Source: Mycoplasma sp. (GTDB lineage: Bacteria > Bacillota_I > Bacilli_A > Mycoplasmatales > Metamycoplasmataceae). Taken from it: a DNA stretch of 64,000 nt. Shown in pieces: positions 45,367 through 56,585 of the stretch. Positions within the stretch are counted from its first letter, which is position 1. Every line of letters starts with the position of its first letter. Location: positions 1-64,000 of the forward strand of contig JAAEOJ010000057.1 of assembly GCA_024244685.1 (NCBI GenBank), in the 5' to 3' direction. The translations under genes were made by a program, and so were the position numbers. The notes beneath the pieces were generated by a model, which did no database searches, was not told where the DNA came from, and saw only the letters and a list, made by a program, of their open reading frames with translations.

Positions 45367-46778
45367 TTTATACTCCTTAATTTTTCTAAAACTATTTTAT
45401 TAGATATTACTGGATTAGCTTGACCTTTAGTTTTTTTCATTAATAAACCTATAATTTGTTTAATTACTCTTTGTGGTCTCTTGCAATAGTCTTTAAGAAT
45501 TAATTTATCATTAATAATTATATCAATCATTTCGGTTAATTCATTTATATTTGATAATTGTTTCATATTATTTTCTTTAATAATTATATCTACATTTTTT
45601 TGTTTATCAACTAATAAAGGAAGTATAATTTTTAAATGTTTCCCAGAAATTTCTCCTAAATCAACTAATTTAATTGCTTTTACTATTTCTTTTTTATCTA
45701 TGTTCAAGTTTTGCAAAGATTTATTGTTTGAATTTGCAATTGCAATTAATTCTGAAAATAAAATTTTAGATAATCTATTTCTATCTTTATAATTTATAGA
45801 ATCAAAATATCTAACCAAATCAATATCAGACATTAATTTTTCAACAATATCAGGTTGAACTCCTGATTCAATTAATCTATTTTTGGTTTCTCAAGGAAGT
45901 TCAGATATTTCTATTGAATCAATAAAATCTTGCTCAAGTTTTATTATTGGTATATTTGGTTCTGGAAAATATTTATAATCTGTAGCATTATTTTTAGTTC
46001 TCATTGTTACTGTTGAATTGTTTTCAGCTAAAAATCTTTTTGTATCCATGGTTATTTTTTCGTTATTTAATATTTTTTTTGTTTGCAATGAAATTTCAAA
46101 TTCAATAGCTTTTTCAACATTAGAAATAGAATTCATATTTTTAATTTCTACCTTTGTACCAAATTCTTTTTGACCATAAGGACGTAAAGAAATATTTACA
46201 TCAGCACGTAAAGAACCTTCTTCCATTTTAGCATCTGAAATATTTAGGTTCTTAGCTATTTGACGAATCATGTCAATATATTTTGCTGCCTCACTGCTTG
46301 TTCTAATAACGGGTTCTGTAACAATTTCTAACAAAGGAACTCCAGAACGATTATAATTTAATTTAGAAAAAGTATCTCCATGAATCTGTTTTGCAGTATC
46401 TTCTTCTATATGAATTCTTTCTATAGAAATTTCTTTTATTTTTCCTTCTACTTCAATTAATAATTTACCATAAGATCCTATTGGTCTTCTTTGTTGGGTT
46501 ATTTGAAATCCTTTTGGTAAATCTGGGTAATAATAATTTTTTCTATCAAAGTGCAATTCATTATCTATATTCATTTTCAAGGCTTTAGCAAGCTTAATGC
46601 CCTGAATAACAACAGCTTTATTTAATATTGGTAAAGTTCCTGGAAACCCTAAATCTAAAGGTTGAACATTAGTGTTTTCTAAATCTCCAAAATTATTTGG
46701 TGATGATGAAAATACTTTTGTATTAGTTTTTAACTCAAGGTGTATTTCTATACCTATAACAACTTCAAAATTATTCAT
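45360..46778 (-). CDS. gatB: Asp-tRNA(Asn)/Glu-tRNA(Gln) amidotransferase subunit B
   Basis: 472 residues. N-terminal VIGIEIHLELKTNTKVFSSS, YYPDLPKGFQITQ, RSGVPLLEIVTEP, SLRADVNISLRP and DYKYFPEPNIP define the kinase-like catalytic cradle. The C-terminal YqeY-like tail domain ends in GQANPVISNKIVLEKL. One UGA Trp (45891) splits the frame under the standard code. AGGAGAT precedes the ATG inside the gatA end; the genes overlap by eight bases. It makes Gln-tRNA(Gln) by transamidation. Confidence 0.97.
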
Positions 46779-48069
46779 TTTTATCTCCTAAAAAATCTTC
46801 TATTCATAATGCATATGAAAGCAATTCTTTATCTTTATAAAGCTCTGTTTCTAATTGAATGCCAAAAGGCATATTTTTTTCTTTTCCTCAAGGCAGTGTT
46901 ATTGAAGGGTTACCTACTAAATTAGACGTTGTTAGTATGCTAGACATTAAATTATCCAATCTTTTTTCACCTATTTTGTTAGCTATTTCTCCTGTTGAAG
47001 GAAAAATAATTAATTCTCCGCTTCTTTGTAATTTAAGGTATTCTTCTTTAATTAATCTCCTTACTTTTTGAGCCCTTAAAAAATATTCTGTTTGATTTTC
47101 TGATTCTAAAAAAAACGAACCTAAAGTAAATCTTCTTTGCACCATCGGTCCAAATTTAGCAGAACGCGTGTTAGTCATTATATCACTTCAACTTTTTCCA
47201 TCAACACGTTTCCCAAAAGCGATTCCAGTAAGATTTGAATCGTTTGAAGAAGCCTCAGAATATGAAATAATATTATAAACAGTATTAACTGTAGAAAATA
47301 ATTTTTCATTAATTTTTAATTTTTTTACTTTTATATTATTCTTTTTTAATTCTAAAATTAATTTATCATATTCTTTAGAGACGTAATCTTTACATAAATG
47401 ACCTACATCTAAAGCAATAATTGTTTTTGGCTTGTTTTTTTTAATTCCTTTAATATTAATATCTTTGGAAGTCATATCTTTTTTATCTTTACCAAATAAT
47501 AATTCTGAAACATTGATGCTAGTATTAACATCATGAGATAGTCAACCAACCGTATCTAAAGATGAAGCAAAAGCAAAAAGTCCATATCTTGATACAGATC
47601 CATAAGAAGGCTTAAATCCAACTTTACCTACAAAAGATGCTGGAAGCCTTACTGAATCTCCGGTATCAGAACCTAAAGCAAAAGTAATGTTATTTGTTAG
47701 TGTGGCGGCTGCTCCTGAGGAAGAACCTCCAATATATCTTGTCTTATCAAGTGGATTAACAATATTTCCTCAAGCAGAATATTCTCCTGTTCCTCCTAAG
47801 GCCAGTTCGTCTAAATGTGTTTTTGCTACAATTGCTGCACCAGAATTTTTTATTTTTGAAACTACTGTTGCATCATATTGAGGTTCAAAACCTTCGAGTA
47901 TTTTTGAAGAACATTGAGTTGGAGCATCTTTTGTAGCGAATATATCTTTAATAGTAACTGTCATTCCATTAAAAGGTCCTTCAGAAAATTTTGCATCATA
48001 ATAAATAAATGCAACAGCATTATTGTTATTTTCTTTTAATTCTTTTAAAGTGTTTTTAATATTATTCAT
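46771..48069 (-). CDS. gatA: Asp-tRNA(Asn)/Glu-tRNA(Gln) amidotransferase subunit A
   Basis: Amidase-signature subunit, 432 residues, releasing ammonia from Gln. The Lys of the Ser-cisSer-Lys triad lies in [11 protein letters not shown]. The Ser-rich GGSSSG-AAA-type segment ([14 protein letters not shown]) follows, then [22 protein letters not shown] (C-terminal to it). UGA Trp codons at several sites, including W in NIVNPLD-W-type loops, interrupt it. Its ATG overlaps the gatC stop (UAAUG). Confidence 0.95.
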
Positions 48070-48362
48070 TATTTAACCACCTTAGTAATGGTTATAAAAT
48101 TTCCTTTACTGCTATCACTATTTTTAATTACTTGTTCCGGTGTAAATGTTTTTTCTATTATATCTTCTCTTAAAAATAAAATTGGTTTTTCATCTATTCT
48201 GAACATAGGTTCAATATTTGTTACATCTATTTCTTTTAGCATATTTAAATTTTTGATAATTTCTTCAGAATCATGCCTTAAACTATCAAGAACATCTTTA
48301 GAAGGTTTTAATTTTAAAGTATAAGCAATTTCTTCTAACTTTTTAATATTAATTTTACTCAT
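48069..48362 (-). CDS. gatC: Asp-tRNA(Asn)/Glu-tRNA(Gln) amidotransferase subunit C
   Basis: 97 residues, the small clamp subunit. Family pattern: IKKLEEIAYTLKLKP near the start, INMLKEIDV-type NLNMLKEIDVTNIEPMFRIDEKPILFLREDI in the middle. It overlaps ligA by eight bases and gatA by one. Confidence 0.93.
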   Translation of the reverse strand: MSKINIKKLEEIAYTLKLKPSKDVLDSLRHDSEEIIKNLNMLKEIDVTNIEPMFRIDEKPILFLREDIIEKTFTPEQVIKNSDSSKGNFITITKVVK

Positions 48363-50310
48363 TTGAATCTCCTATAATTTGATAAAAATATTTTTCATTT
48401 ATAACTTTTATATTTAAATTTAAAGCTTTTTCTTTTTTAGAACCAGAATTTTCTCCGGCTAATAAAAAATTTGTTTTTGACGAAATAACACTCGAAACAT
48501 TTCCACCATTCATTTCTATTATATCAATAAAGTGTTTTCTTGGTAAAGAAAGGGTTCCAGTAATAACAAAAGTTTTGTTAATTAAAATATTTGATTTAAT
48601 TGTTTTTCCTTCTTTTAGTTTTAATCCAACTTTTTTAAAATCTTCAATAAGATTATAATTATTAATAAAAAAAGAAGTTAAAGATTCTAATACTTTTGGT
48701 CCTATTTCCCTTATGCTTGAAAGATTAATTTCTTTTGCTTCTTGTATTGCTTTTAAGGTTCCAAATCTTTTTGATAGTATTTTTGAATATTTAATACCAA
48801 TATATCTAATGCCTAATCCAAATATAAATCTATGTAATTCTTGTTTTTTAGAATTATTAATTGATTTTAAGAGATTGTTGATAGATTTATCTTTGAAACC
48901 TTCAATTTTAATAAGATTTTCTTTTTTTAATTTATAAATATCAACAATTGAATTAATTAATTTTAATTCTACTAAACGATTTACTATTTGAACCCCCAAA
49001 CCTTTAATATCCATAGCTTCTCTTGAAGCAAAGTGATATATAGATGCTTTTATAATGGCAGGGCAATTAACATTTATACAATATTGATCAACTTCGTCCT
49101 TAACTCTTATAATTGGTTTGCTACATTCTGGGCATTTTTTTTCTTCTTTTCACATTTTTAAATTATTTTTTTTAAAAACTTTGATTACTTTAGGAATAAT
49201 TTCTCCTGCTTTTTTTACTTCAACTATATCTCCAATTGATAATCCTAATCCAACTATATAGTCAGCATTATGTAAAGTTGCCGCAGATACTATTGTACCT
49301 GCTAATCTAACTGAAGATAATTTTGCATTATAAGTAATTCTACCTGTTCTACCAACTGTAGGAAAAATATCTAATAACTCTGTTGTTTCTACTTCTTCTG
49401 GAAACTTGTAAGCAATCATATACTTAGGTGCTTTTGAAGTATGGCCGATTTCTTCATGTAATTTAATATTATCTACTTTAATAACAATTCCGTCATATTC
49501 ATAATTTGTTTTTATATCCATTATTTTTTTTATGTATTCAATAACTTCATTTATTGAATTAACAGTTTTAGTTTCATTGTTCGTTGGTAACTTGTTTTCT
49601 TTTATAAATTTTAAAACGTCTTCTTGAGTGTATAGGTTATGATCTAATGGGTTTGGGATCATATAAATAAAAGCGTCTAGTTTTCTTTTTTTTGCTATCA
49701 ATGAATCAAGTTGTCTTAAAGTACCTGCGGCTGCGTTTCTTGGGTTTGCAAAATTATCTCCGCTATTATTTAATTTTTCAAAAGTTGAATTAGACATATA
49801 AATCTCACCACGAAATTCAATCTTTTTTTTGTATTTAATTTCATTGGGTATTGTTTTTATTGTTCTTATATTATTAGTAACATCTTCACCTATAATGCCA
49901 TTACCCCTTGTGATAGCTCGTTTTAATTTACCGTTTTTATAAATTAAAGATATTGAAACTCCATCTATTTTTAATTCACAAGAGTATTTTAAATTTTTTT
50001 TAATATGTAATTCTCTTTTAATTTGTTCGCTAAATTTTAATAAATCATCATAATTAAAAGCATTCAATAAAGAAAGCATAGGAAATTCATGTTTTATTTT
50101 TTTAAAACTATCTAATGTGGTTCCTCCCACTTTTTGAGTTGGTGATGTATCGGTTATTAATTCAGGGTTTTCTGATTCCAATCTTTTTAATTCTTCCATG
50201 GCTCCATCATACTGAGCGTCAGAAACAGTTGGTTTATCAAGTGTATAATATTCTTTACCTCATTGATTAAGTTTCTTTTTAAGTTCATTAATTTTATCAT
50301 TAATATTCAT
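48355..50310 (-). CDS. ligA: NAD-dependent DNA ligase
   Basis: 651 residues, full domain set: Ia/adenylation domain with the catalytic K114 in CELKIDGVS, OB fold, four-Cys zinc finger (CPEC near 49130 and C-x4-C), helix-hairpin-helix repeats (IKGLGVQIVNRLVE, SIREIGPKVLESL) and a C-terminal BRCT (NKTFVITGTLSLPRKHF). Several UGA Trp codons interrupt it. TATAAT-TGATAT-ATG (50317-50322) predicts a leaderless mRNA. It heads the operon ligA-gatC-gatA-gatB-yihY, in which every junction overlaps. Confidence 0.97.
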
Positions 50311-50316
50311 ATATCA

Positions 50317-50322
50317 ATTATA
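50317..50322 (-). promoter_or_regulatory. -10 element of the ligA operon, leaderless layout
   Basis: TATAAT six bases before the ligA ATG, directly after the U-run of the rluD terminator. Confidence 0.55.
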
Positions 50323-50328
50323 TAAAAA

Positions 50329-50350
50329 ATAGTATATTAATATACTATTC
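50329..50350 (-). terminator. Terminator of the RluD-family gene
   Basis: Palindrome AATAGTATAT-TA-ATATACTATT followed by TTTTTTATAT on the minus strand. It ends immediately before the ligA -10 element. Confidence 0.75.
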
Positions 50351-50352
50351 TT

Positions 50353-51177
50353 TTATCATTCTGGTTTTGAAATAAAACGCATTCCATTCAAATAACTTAA
50401 ATCTCTTGATAAATTTTGAATTATTGTAATATAAGAATGCAAATAAACTCTTGAATCTTTTTTCCCTCCGTATTTTACATCTCCATTAATCGGAAAACCT
50501 AACTTTGCTAAGGAAACTCTAATTTGATGTTTCTTACCAGTATAAATTCTTGCTAATTTCATACTACCTTCTTTATAAAATTTTGTTTTTGTTAAATCTC
50601 CTTTGGGATGAATACACATTCTCTTTTTATTTTCATCATGACCAATAATATAATTTGTTTCAATTTCTTTTTCCATATCACTTTGGTAAGTATATATTTT
50701 TTTAAATTTTGATTGATTATACTTCAATTGTCTAAGTGATTCATAAGTCTTTCCATATAAAACTATACCTGATGTAACTTTATCAATTCTTCCAATATGA
50801 GAAGGTGTAAAGGAAGAGGTTGTTTTTCAATTAAGGTATGTTAATACTTGATTATCTAAACAATTATCTTCATCATGAATAGAAATTCCTGTTGGTTTAT
50901 CAACAACTAAAATATTTTCATCTTCAAAAATAACCTTGAAACTTGGTTTTGCTTTTTTATAATCTTTTAATCCTTGAGATATAATTCCATAAACTATTAT
51001 TTCATCTCCAAATTTAATATTATAGTTTTTATTTGATATCCTTTTACCATTTATTTTAATATCTTTTTTTCTAAAAAGTTTTTCCATTCTAGAATTGGGA
51101 ACATCAGAAATAACTTTTTGTAAAAATTTAAGTATTGTTCTTCCTGAATCGTTTCTATTAGCAATAAATATTTTCAT
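50353..51177 (-). CDS. RluC/RluD-family 23S rRNA pseudouridine synthase
   Basis: 274 residues. The N-terminal S4 domain (RTILKFLQKVISDVPNSRMEKL, KKDIKINGKRI) precedes the catalytic core with IGRIDKVTSGIVLYGK (catalytic Asp; the common HRLD is GRID here). KKHQIRVSLAKLGFPINGDVKYGG lies near the end. I start at the ATG at 51177 (MKIFIANRND), six bases after TATAAT (51184-51189). A longer reading from 51204 would run through the promoter. One UGA Trp is the penultimate codon. Confidence 0.92.
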
Positions 51178-51183
51178 ATATTT

Positions 51184-51189
51184 ATTATA
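51184..51189 (-). promoter_or_regulatory. -10 element of the RluD-family gene, leaderless layout
   Basis: TATAAT-AAATAT-ATG, positioned seven bases after the tRNA-Gly terminator palindrome. Confidence 0.55.
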
Positions 51190-51196
51190 AAAGAAA

Positions 51197-51216
51197 AAAT
51201 GCAATTAATTGCATTT
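51197..51216. terminator. Terminator of tRNA-Gly
   Basis: Perfect 20-base palindrome AAATGCAATTAATTGCATTT with a T-run on the minus strand, 17 bases after the tRNA 3' end. Confidence 0.75.
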
Positions 51217-51233
51217 AAGTCATTAAAAATGAT

Positions 51234-51307
51234 TGGAGCAAGTGATGGGAATCGAACCCACACAGTCAGCTTGGAAGGCTGAAGTTCTACCATTAAACTA
51301 CACTTGC
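51234..51307 (-). tRNA. tRNA-Gly (TCC)
   Basis: 74 bases with encoded CCA. The acceptor stem is GCAAGTG/CACTTGC. The anticodon arm is TCAGC-CTTCCAA-GCTGA, giving TCC. The T arm is TGTGGG/CCCATC-type with TTCGATT. TATAAT lies ~18 bases upstream (51325-51330). Confidence 0.96.
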
Positions 51308-51324
51308 ATATTTGATGCTAAAAT

Positions 51325-51330
51325 ATTATA
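51325..51330 (-). promoter_or_regulatory. -10 element of tRNA-Gly
   Basis: Minus-strand TATAAT between ptsI's stop codon and the tRNA; initiation would be about ten bases before the mature 5' end. Confidence 0.5.
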
Positions 51331-51356
51331 ACACCAATTTATTATTTTTAAAACAT

Positions 51357-53069
51357 CTACTCATTAAATTTTTCAACTAATAGTTTAACTTCTTCTTCTG
51401 AATCTAATTCTATTGCTTTTATAGCTAATTTTTTTGCTTCTTGAAGATTAATTTTAGAAATTTGTTTTCTAGTTTTTAAGATTGAAGTAGCTGACATAGA
51501 AAATTCATCCAATCCTAAACCAATAAGAATAGGGACAGCATTTTTATCTCCTGCCATTTCTCCACACATACCAACTCATTTATTATGTTTATGAGCACCT
51601 TCTATTGTTAATTTAATTAAATTTAGAATTGATGGATTTAAAGGTTGGTATAAATAAGAAACTTTTTCAGACATTCTATCTGCTGCCATTGTATATTGCA
51701 TTAAATCATTTGTACCAATTGAAAAGAAATCAGCATATTTTGCAAAACTTTCTGCATTTGCGGCGGCAGCAGGAACTTCAACCATCATACCTATTTCAAT
51801 ATCTTCAATATTAGCAACTTTTTTTCCTTCTTTGACTAAATCTTTATATACATTATTTAAAATTTCTTTTGATTTTTTAAATTCACCTACTGTTGCAATC
51901 ATTGGAAACATAATTGACAATTTACCAAATGCTGAAGCTCTTATAAGTGCTCTTAATTGGGTTTTAAATACATTAATTTGATCTAAACAAAGTCTAATGG
52001 CTCTATAACCTAAAAATGGATTCATTTCTTCAGGAAAATTATAATAAGAAAGCGTTTTATCTCCACCTATATCTAAAGTTCTAACAACAACTTTTTTTCC
52101 ATTCATTTCTGAAAGAACTTTTTTATATGACTCAAACTGTTCTTCTTCATTGGGTCAATCTCTTGCATCCATATAAAGGAATTCAGATCTAAATAAACCA
52201 ATTGCTTCACCATCATTATCGAGAACTCCTTTAACATCATTTGGAGATCCTATGTTTCCAGCTAATTCAACTTTGTGTCCATCATTTGTTTTTGTTTCTT
52301 TACCAATAAATTTTTTTAATTCTTCTGCTTCTTTTAAAAATATATTTTTTTTATCTTCATACTCTTTCAATTGCGCATCTGAAGGATTTATTATTACAAC
52401 TCCTTTATTACCGTCAATAATTAATATATCATTAGTTTTAACTCTATTAGTTATATCTTCTAATCCTAATACAGCAGGAATCTCCAATGATCTAGCCATA
52501 ATAGCTGAATGAGATGTTCTTCCTCCAATATTGGTTGCAAAACCTAAAACAAATTTTTTATTCAATTGAGATGTATCTGAAGGTGTTAAATCTTCTCCTA
52601 CAACAATAACTTCTTCGCTTATTGAACTCAAATCATTAGATTTAATTCCAGCTAAATTATTAATTATTCTTTTAGCAACATCCTTAATGTCAGCCGCTCT
52701 TTCTTTCATATAATCATCTTCCATATTCTCAAACATTTCAGCATATTTATTAAATATTTCATTACTTGCTCAAATTACATTCACTTTTTCTGAATCTAAT
52801 AATTTTTTAATTTCATCTATCATCATTGGATCTGAAGCAACTTGAATATGCGCATCAAAAACAGCAACATGTTCAGCATCTAAATTTTTAGATGCGTTTG
52901 ATTTAATTTGCTCAATTTCTTTAACTGTGCTTATAATAGATTCTTCTAATTTTTTTAATTCTTCTTTTGGTTCTGCTTTTGATTTTATAATTTTAATTTT
53001 TGTTTCTTTTAATTCAAAAACTTTTGCAATCGCAATACCAGATGAAGCTCCTATTCCTTTTAATTTCAT
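51357..53069 (-). CDS. ptsI: PTS enzyme I
   Basis: 570 residues; PEP-protein phosphotransferase. Starts [16 protein letters not shown]. The phosphorylated H187 is in [19 protein letters not shown]. The PEP-binding barrel shows [44 protein letters not shown] and the active-site C502 in MCGEMAGD. Four UGA Trp codons split the frame under the standard code. It ends with TAG. It follows ptsH after a hairpin that may reduce its expression. Confidence 0.97.
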
Positions 53070-53106
53070 AATGCCACTCCTTTTTTATAATTAATTTATT
53101 AAAAAC

Positions 53107-53133
53107 AATAACCTAATATTAAATTAGGTTATT
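53107..53133 (-). terminator. Intercistronic hairpin between ptsH and ptsI
   Basis: AATAACCTAAT / ATTAGGTTATT, an 11-bp stem with a five-base loop, then GTTTTT. The ptsH stop codon (53119-53121) lies across the loop. Probably a partial terminator giving more HPr than enzyme I. Confidence 0.7.
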
Positions 53134-53382
53134 TTCTTTCATTGTTTTTTGGACTTGAGTAATTGCTTCGTCTTCATCAGATCCATTTGCAGTAATAATT
53201 ATTTCATCATCTTGTCTAACTCCAAGAGCCATGATATTCATAATTGACTTTAAATTTCCTTTTTTGCCATTTGATTCTATTGTAATATCTGAATCAAATT
53301 TTGATGCAGAAGACACAGTAACTGAAGCTGGTCTTGCGTGTAATCCAACAGGATCTATAATTTTTGCTGTGAATGATTTCAT
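53119..53382 (-). CDS. ptsH: PTS phosphocarrier protein HPr
   Basis: 87 residues. The phosphorylation site is H15 in GLHARPAS, and the regulatory S46 is in GNLKSIMNIMAL. GGAG precedes the ATG. TATAAT lies at 53423-53428. Presence of Ser46 keeps open HPr-kinase regulation, though hprK is not in this window. Confidence 0.98.
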   Translation of the reverse strand: MKSFTAKIIDPVGLHARPASVTVSSASKFDSDITIESNGKKGNLKSIMNIMALGVRQDDEIIITANGSDEDEAITQVQKTMKENNLI

Positions 53383-53422
53383 AATATAAAACTCCTTTTT
53401 TATAAATATTTTTTACTTTTTA

Positions 53423-53428
53423 ATTATA
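53423..53428 (-). promoter_or_regulatory. -10 element of ptsH-ptsI
   Basis: TATAAT on the minus strand, ~40 bases before the ptsH start, next to a 17-bp tandem repeat. Confidence 0.45.
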
Positions 53429-53429
53429 C

Positions 53430-53463
53430 ATTAATATTCTTTTTTCATTAATATTCTTTTTTC
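53430..53463. repeat. Two perfect tandem copies of a 17-bp unit
   Basis: ATTAATATTCTTTTTTC occurs twice without gap, exactly between the cls stop codon (53464-53466) and the ptsH -10 element. On the minus strand it places GAAAAAAGAATATTAAT twice where a -35 or activator site would be. Confidence 0.85.
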
Positions 53464-54963
53464 TTATAATACTGGAGCAATAATTTTAGCTATACAAAAT
53501 TTAAATCTTTTTCAAAAATTTCTTGATTCTTTAGATTCAAATTCTAAATTTTTAGAATTTGAATTATAAATTTTAAATATAGAATCAATTTGTTTGGTTG
53601 GTTCACCTTCAAAAAATAAGTTATTCTCAAATTGAGAAAATAAACTTCTATAATCAAGATTACTTGTTCCGATATAAGCGATTTCTTTATCAAAAAGACC
53701 TATTTTTGAATGTAAAAACTTTTTGTTTAATTGTTTAACTTTAACTCCATATGGTAATAATTCATTTGCGAATATTTTAGATGCAAATAAAACAATCTTT
53801 TTATCAGCCAAACCTGGTATGTAAATGGTAATTTTTATACCCTTCATAGCGGCAACTTGTAAAGACTTTAATAAGGCAACTGAAGGAACAAAATAAGGTG
53901 AAGATAATTTTATTTCTTTCTTAGCGTTATATATTAAATTACTTAATATATCTTCGAAAATTGATTCTTTAATTTCGGGAGTTTCTTCTATTAAAACCAT
54001 ATTTGATGATTTAGAATTTATTTCTAATGAATTAATTTTAATGTTGGGATTATATTTTTCTTTGGAAAGTTTTTGTTGAGATACAAAATATCAATCAATA
54101 ATAAATAATGAGTTTATATTTGTCATTATATCTCCATCAATTTTAGAAACTATATCTTCTCATGCTCCATATTTTGGCATAAATGAAATATATTCATCAG
54201 CAATATTAGCGCCACCAATATAAGCTATTTCACCATCAATAATTGTATATTTTCTATGTGTTCTAAATAATGCTTCTGATGAAATAAAAGGAAAAATAAC
54301 TTTATTAAATAATTTTATTTCAATTCCATGTTTTCTTAATTGTTTAAAATCATATCAAGGTAATTTTCAAGATCCAAAATCATCTACAATTATTCTTATT
54401 TCTACTCCTTCTTTATTTTTTTGTATTAGTAATTGTCTTAATTCATCTCAAATCTCTGAACTTTTAATAATATAATAATGCATATGAATAAAATTTTTAG
54501 CTTTTTTAATATCTTCAAATAAATTTACAAATGAATCCATAATTCTTCTTGAAGAATCAATATTACCTTTAACAACAGGTTTTTTTGAATAATCAGAAAT
54601 ATTTTTTAATAATGGGTGTACTTTTTCTGTGACTTCTTTAACTTCCTTATTTGCAAATTTATATTTTTCTAAATATTTTTTTTGAGAAATTCTTTTTTTA
54701 TATCTACCAGCAAAAATAATATATAAAAATGGCCCTAAAACTGGTATTGCAAGAACAAAAAATAACCAAGTAAGTTTTGCAATTGAATTTCTTTTGTTTA
54801 TAAAAATAATCATTGAACAAATTAAGGATGGAAAATATAAACAAATTAATAAAATTTCTAGTCATTGATCTTTATTTTTAAATAATTCATATATTGCTCA
54901 AACTGATAATGATATAACGGCAACCCTCATAATCATTATTCCTATTTTAAATAAAAGTTTCAT
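53464..54963 (-). CDS. cls: Cardiolipin synthase (phospholipase D family)
   Basis: 499 residues. Two N-terminal membrane helices are followed by PLDN-type sequence (FVLAIPVLGPFLYIIF). Two HKD motifs are present: HRKYTIIDGEIAYIGGAN and HSKIGLFDKEIAYIGTSN, with the Lys and Asp of each intact. Many UGA Trp codons interrupt it. TATAAT-ATTTAT-ATG (54970-54975) predicts a leaderless mRNA. It makes cardiolipin from phosphatidylglycerol made through pgsA. Confidence 0.94.
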
Positions 54964-54969
54964 ATAAAT

Positions 54970-54975
54970 ATTATA
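54970..54975 (-). promoter_or_regulatory. -10 element of cls, leaderless layout
   Basis: TATAAT six bases before the cls ATG, just after the tRNA-Ser terminator. Confidence 0.55.
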
Positions 54976-54990
54976 AAGTAAAGTAAAGAA

Positions 54991-55015
54991 AAAATACACT
55001 ATTTAAGTGTATTTT
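54991..55015. terminator. Terminator after tRNA-Ser
   Basis: AAAATACACT / AGTGTATTTT with a five-base loop and flanking T-run on the minus strand. It closes the mgtE - tRNA-Ser run. Confidence 0.8.
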
Positions 55016-55021
55016 AACATA

Positions 55022-55113
55022 TGGCGGGCTAGAGAGGATTCGAACCTCCGCGGGGATTGCTCCCCCTACATCCTTAGCAGGGACGCCTCTTCGGCCAACT
55101 TGAGTACTAGCCC
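55022..55113 (-). tRNA. tRNA-Ser (GCT)
   Basis: 92-base class II tRNA with encoded CCA. The acceptor stem is GGGCTAG/CTAGCCC. The anticodon loop is CTGCTAA, giving anticodon GCT. The long variable arm is GGGGGAGCAATCCCC. It lies only 11 bases after the mgtE stop codon. A TATAAT inside the mgtE 3' end (55141-55146) could be its own promoter. Confidence 0.96.
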
Positions 55114-55124
55114 ATATAAAATAA

Positions 55125-56564
55125 TTAAATAACCATTATTATTATACCAATACTTATTCCAAAAAAGATTAAAATTGATAATGCATCAATTAGGGTTGTT
55201 AATAATGGAGCCGCCATAACTGCGGGATCTAATTTTAACTTTTTAGCAATCAAAGGTAATGCACCACCAATTGTTTTAGCAAATATGATTATTACAAATA
55301 AAGAAATAGAAGATGCAAATGCTATTCATAATAATACTATATCTTTTGTATTTGAAGAAACTAGTATATTCACTTGTTGATTAAAACGTGAACCTTGAAC
55401 TGCATAATATATAATTAATCTAATAAAATTAACTATTGAAAGAGTTATTCCAATCATTGCTCCAGTAAAAATCTCTTTTTTTAAAACATTAAAAATATCT
55501 TTACCTTTTATCTCCCCTAAAGCAATACTACGAGTTATCATAGTACTTGACTGAGCTCCAGCATTACCAGCAGAACCAGATATAACAGGAACTATTGCAA
55601 TTAATGAAGATGTAATAGTTCCTGTTATTGCAACACCTTTAGCTGTTTGACCAAGAGTTTTATCGGCAATGTTTATAAATCCATCTAATACTATTTGAGA
55701 TAATGTAGCTGAAATCATAAGCAACAATATTCAAAGAACTCTGGATCTGAATAATTTTATAATTGAGATTTTTAGATAAGAATTATCAATATTTTCAATA
55801 CCAGCCATCTTATGAATATCTTCTGTAGCTTCTTCTTGAATAGTATCGATAATATCATCAGATGTAATCATACCTGTTAAATAACCTTGAGAGTTAATTA
55901 CTGGAAGTGTTGAGCTATCATGTTTAGCAAACTCTAAAGTTGCACTTTCTTTATCCATTGTTGTTAAAACAGATCCTACGGGAGTCATTACATCTTTAAC
56001 CTTTTTATTTTCATCAGCAAAAACTAAAGATTGTAATTTTACAGCTCCAACTAGTTGACCTTTAGAATTAACAACATAATAATTAGAAGTATCTTCTATA
56101 TTTTGATATTCTTGACGAATCAACTTAATTGCATTATAACAACTTAATGTTTGTTTTATTTCAACCATATCAATTGACATGATAGATCCTGTTTGATTAT
56201 CTTTATATCTTAACAACTTATTAATATCAGACCTTTTATCTTTTGGAGTATTTTTTAAAATTTGTTTAGAAATATTAGATGGCATCTCTTCAATAATATC
56301 CACTATATCATCAGCATAAATATTTTCCAATATTGTTTTTTGTTCTTTATCAGATAATAATTTAATAATTAATTCTTGTTTTTCATGATCTAAAAAAGCA
56401 AATAACTTCCCAGCTTCTCTAACTCCTAAAACTCGAAAAAAGAAACCAAGTTGAGTTGTCGGTATTTTTTCTAACATCTCAGCTAAATCAGCTATTGGTG
56501 TTTCTTTTACAATTTTACGTATTTCAGAGACTTTTTTATTTCTAACTGCTGTTTTTAATGTCAT
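55125..56564 (-). CDS. mgtE: Magnesium channel/transporter MgtE
   Basis: 479 residues. The N domain of helical repeats (AEMLEKIPTTQLGFFFRVLG, ~25-130) is followed by a CBS pair (GSIMSIDMVEIKQTLSC..., KDVMTPVGSVLTTMDKE, STLPVINSQGYLTGMITSDDIID). The membrane domain has VPVISGSAGNAGAQSSTM and five helices. Two or more UGA Trp codons interrupt it. AAGGAG precedes the ATG. It starts 21 bases after cdaA and is likely in the same operon. Confidence 0.95.
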
Positions 56565-56585
56565 ATAATACTCCTTTCAAATATT

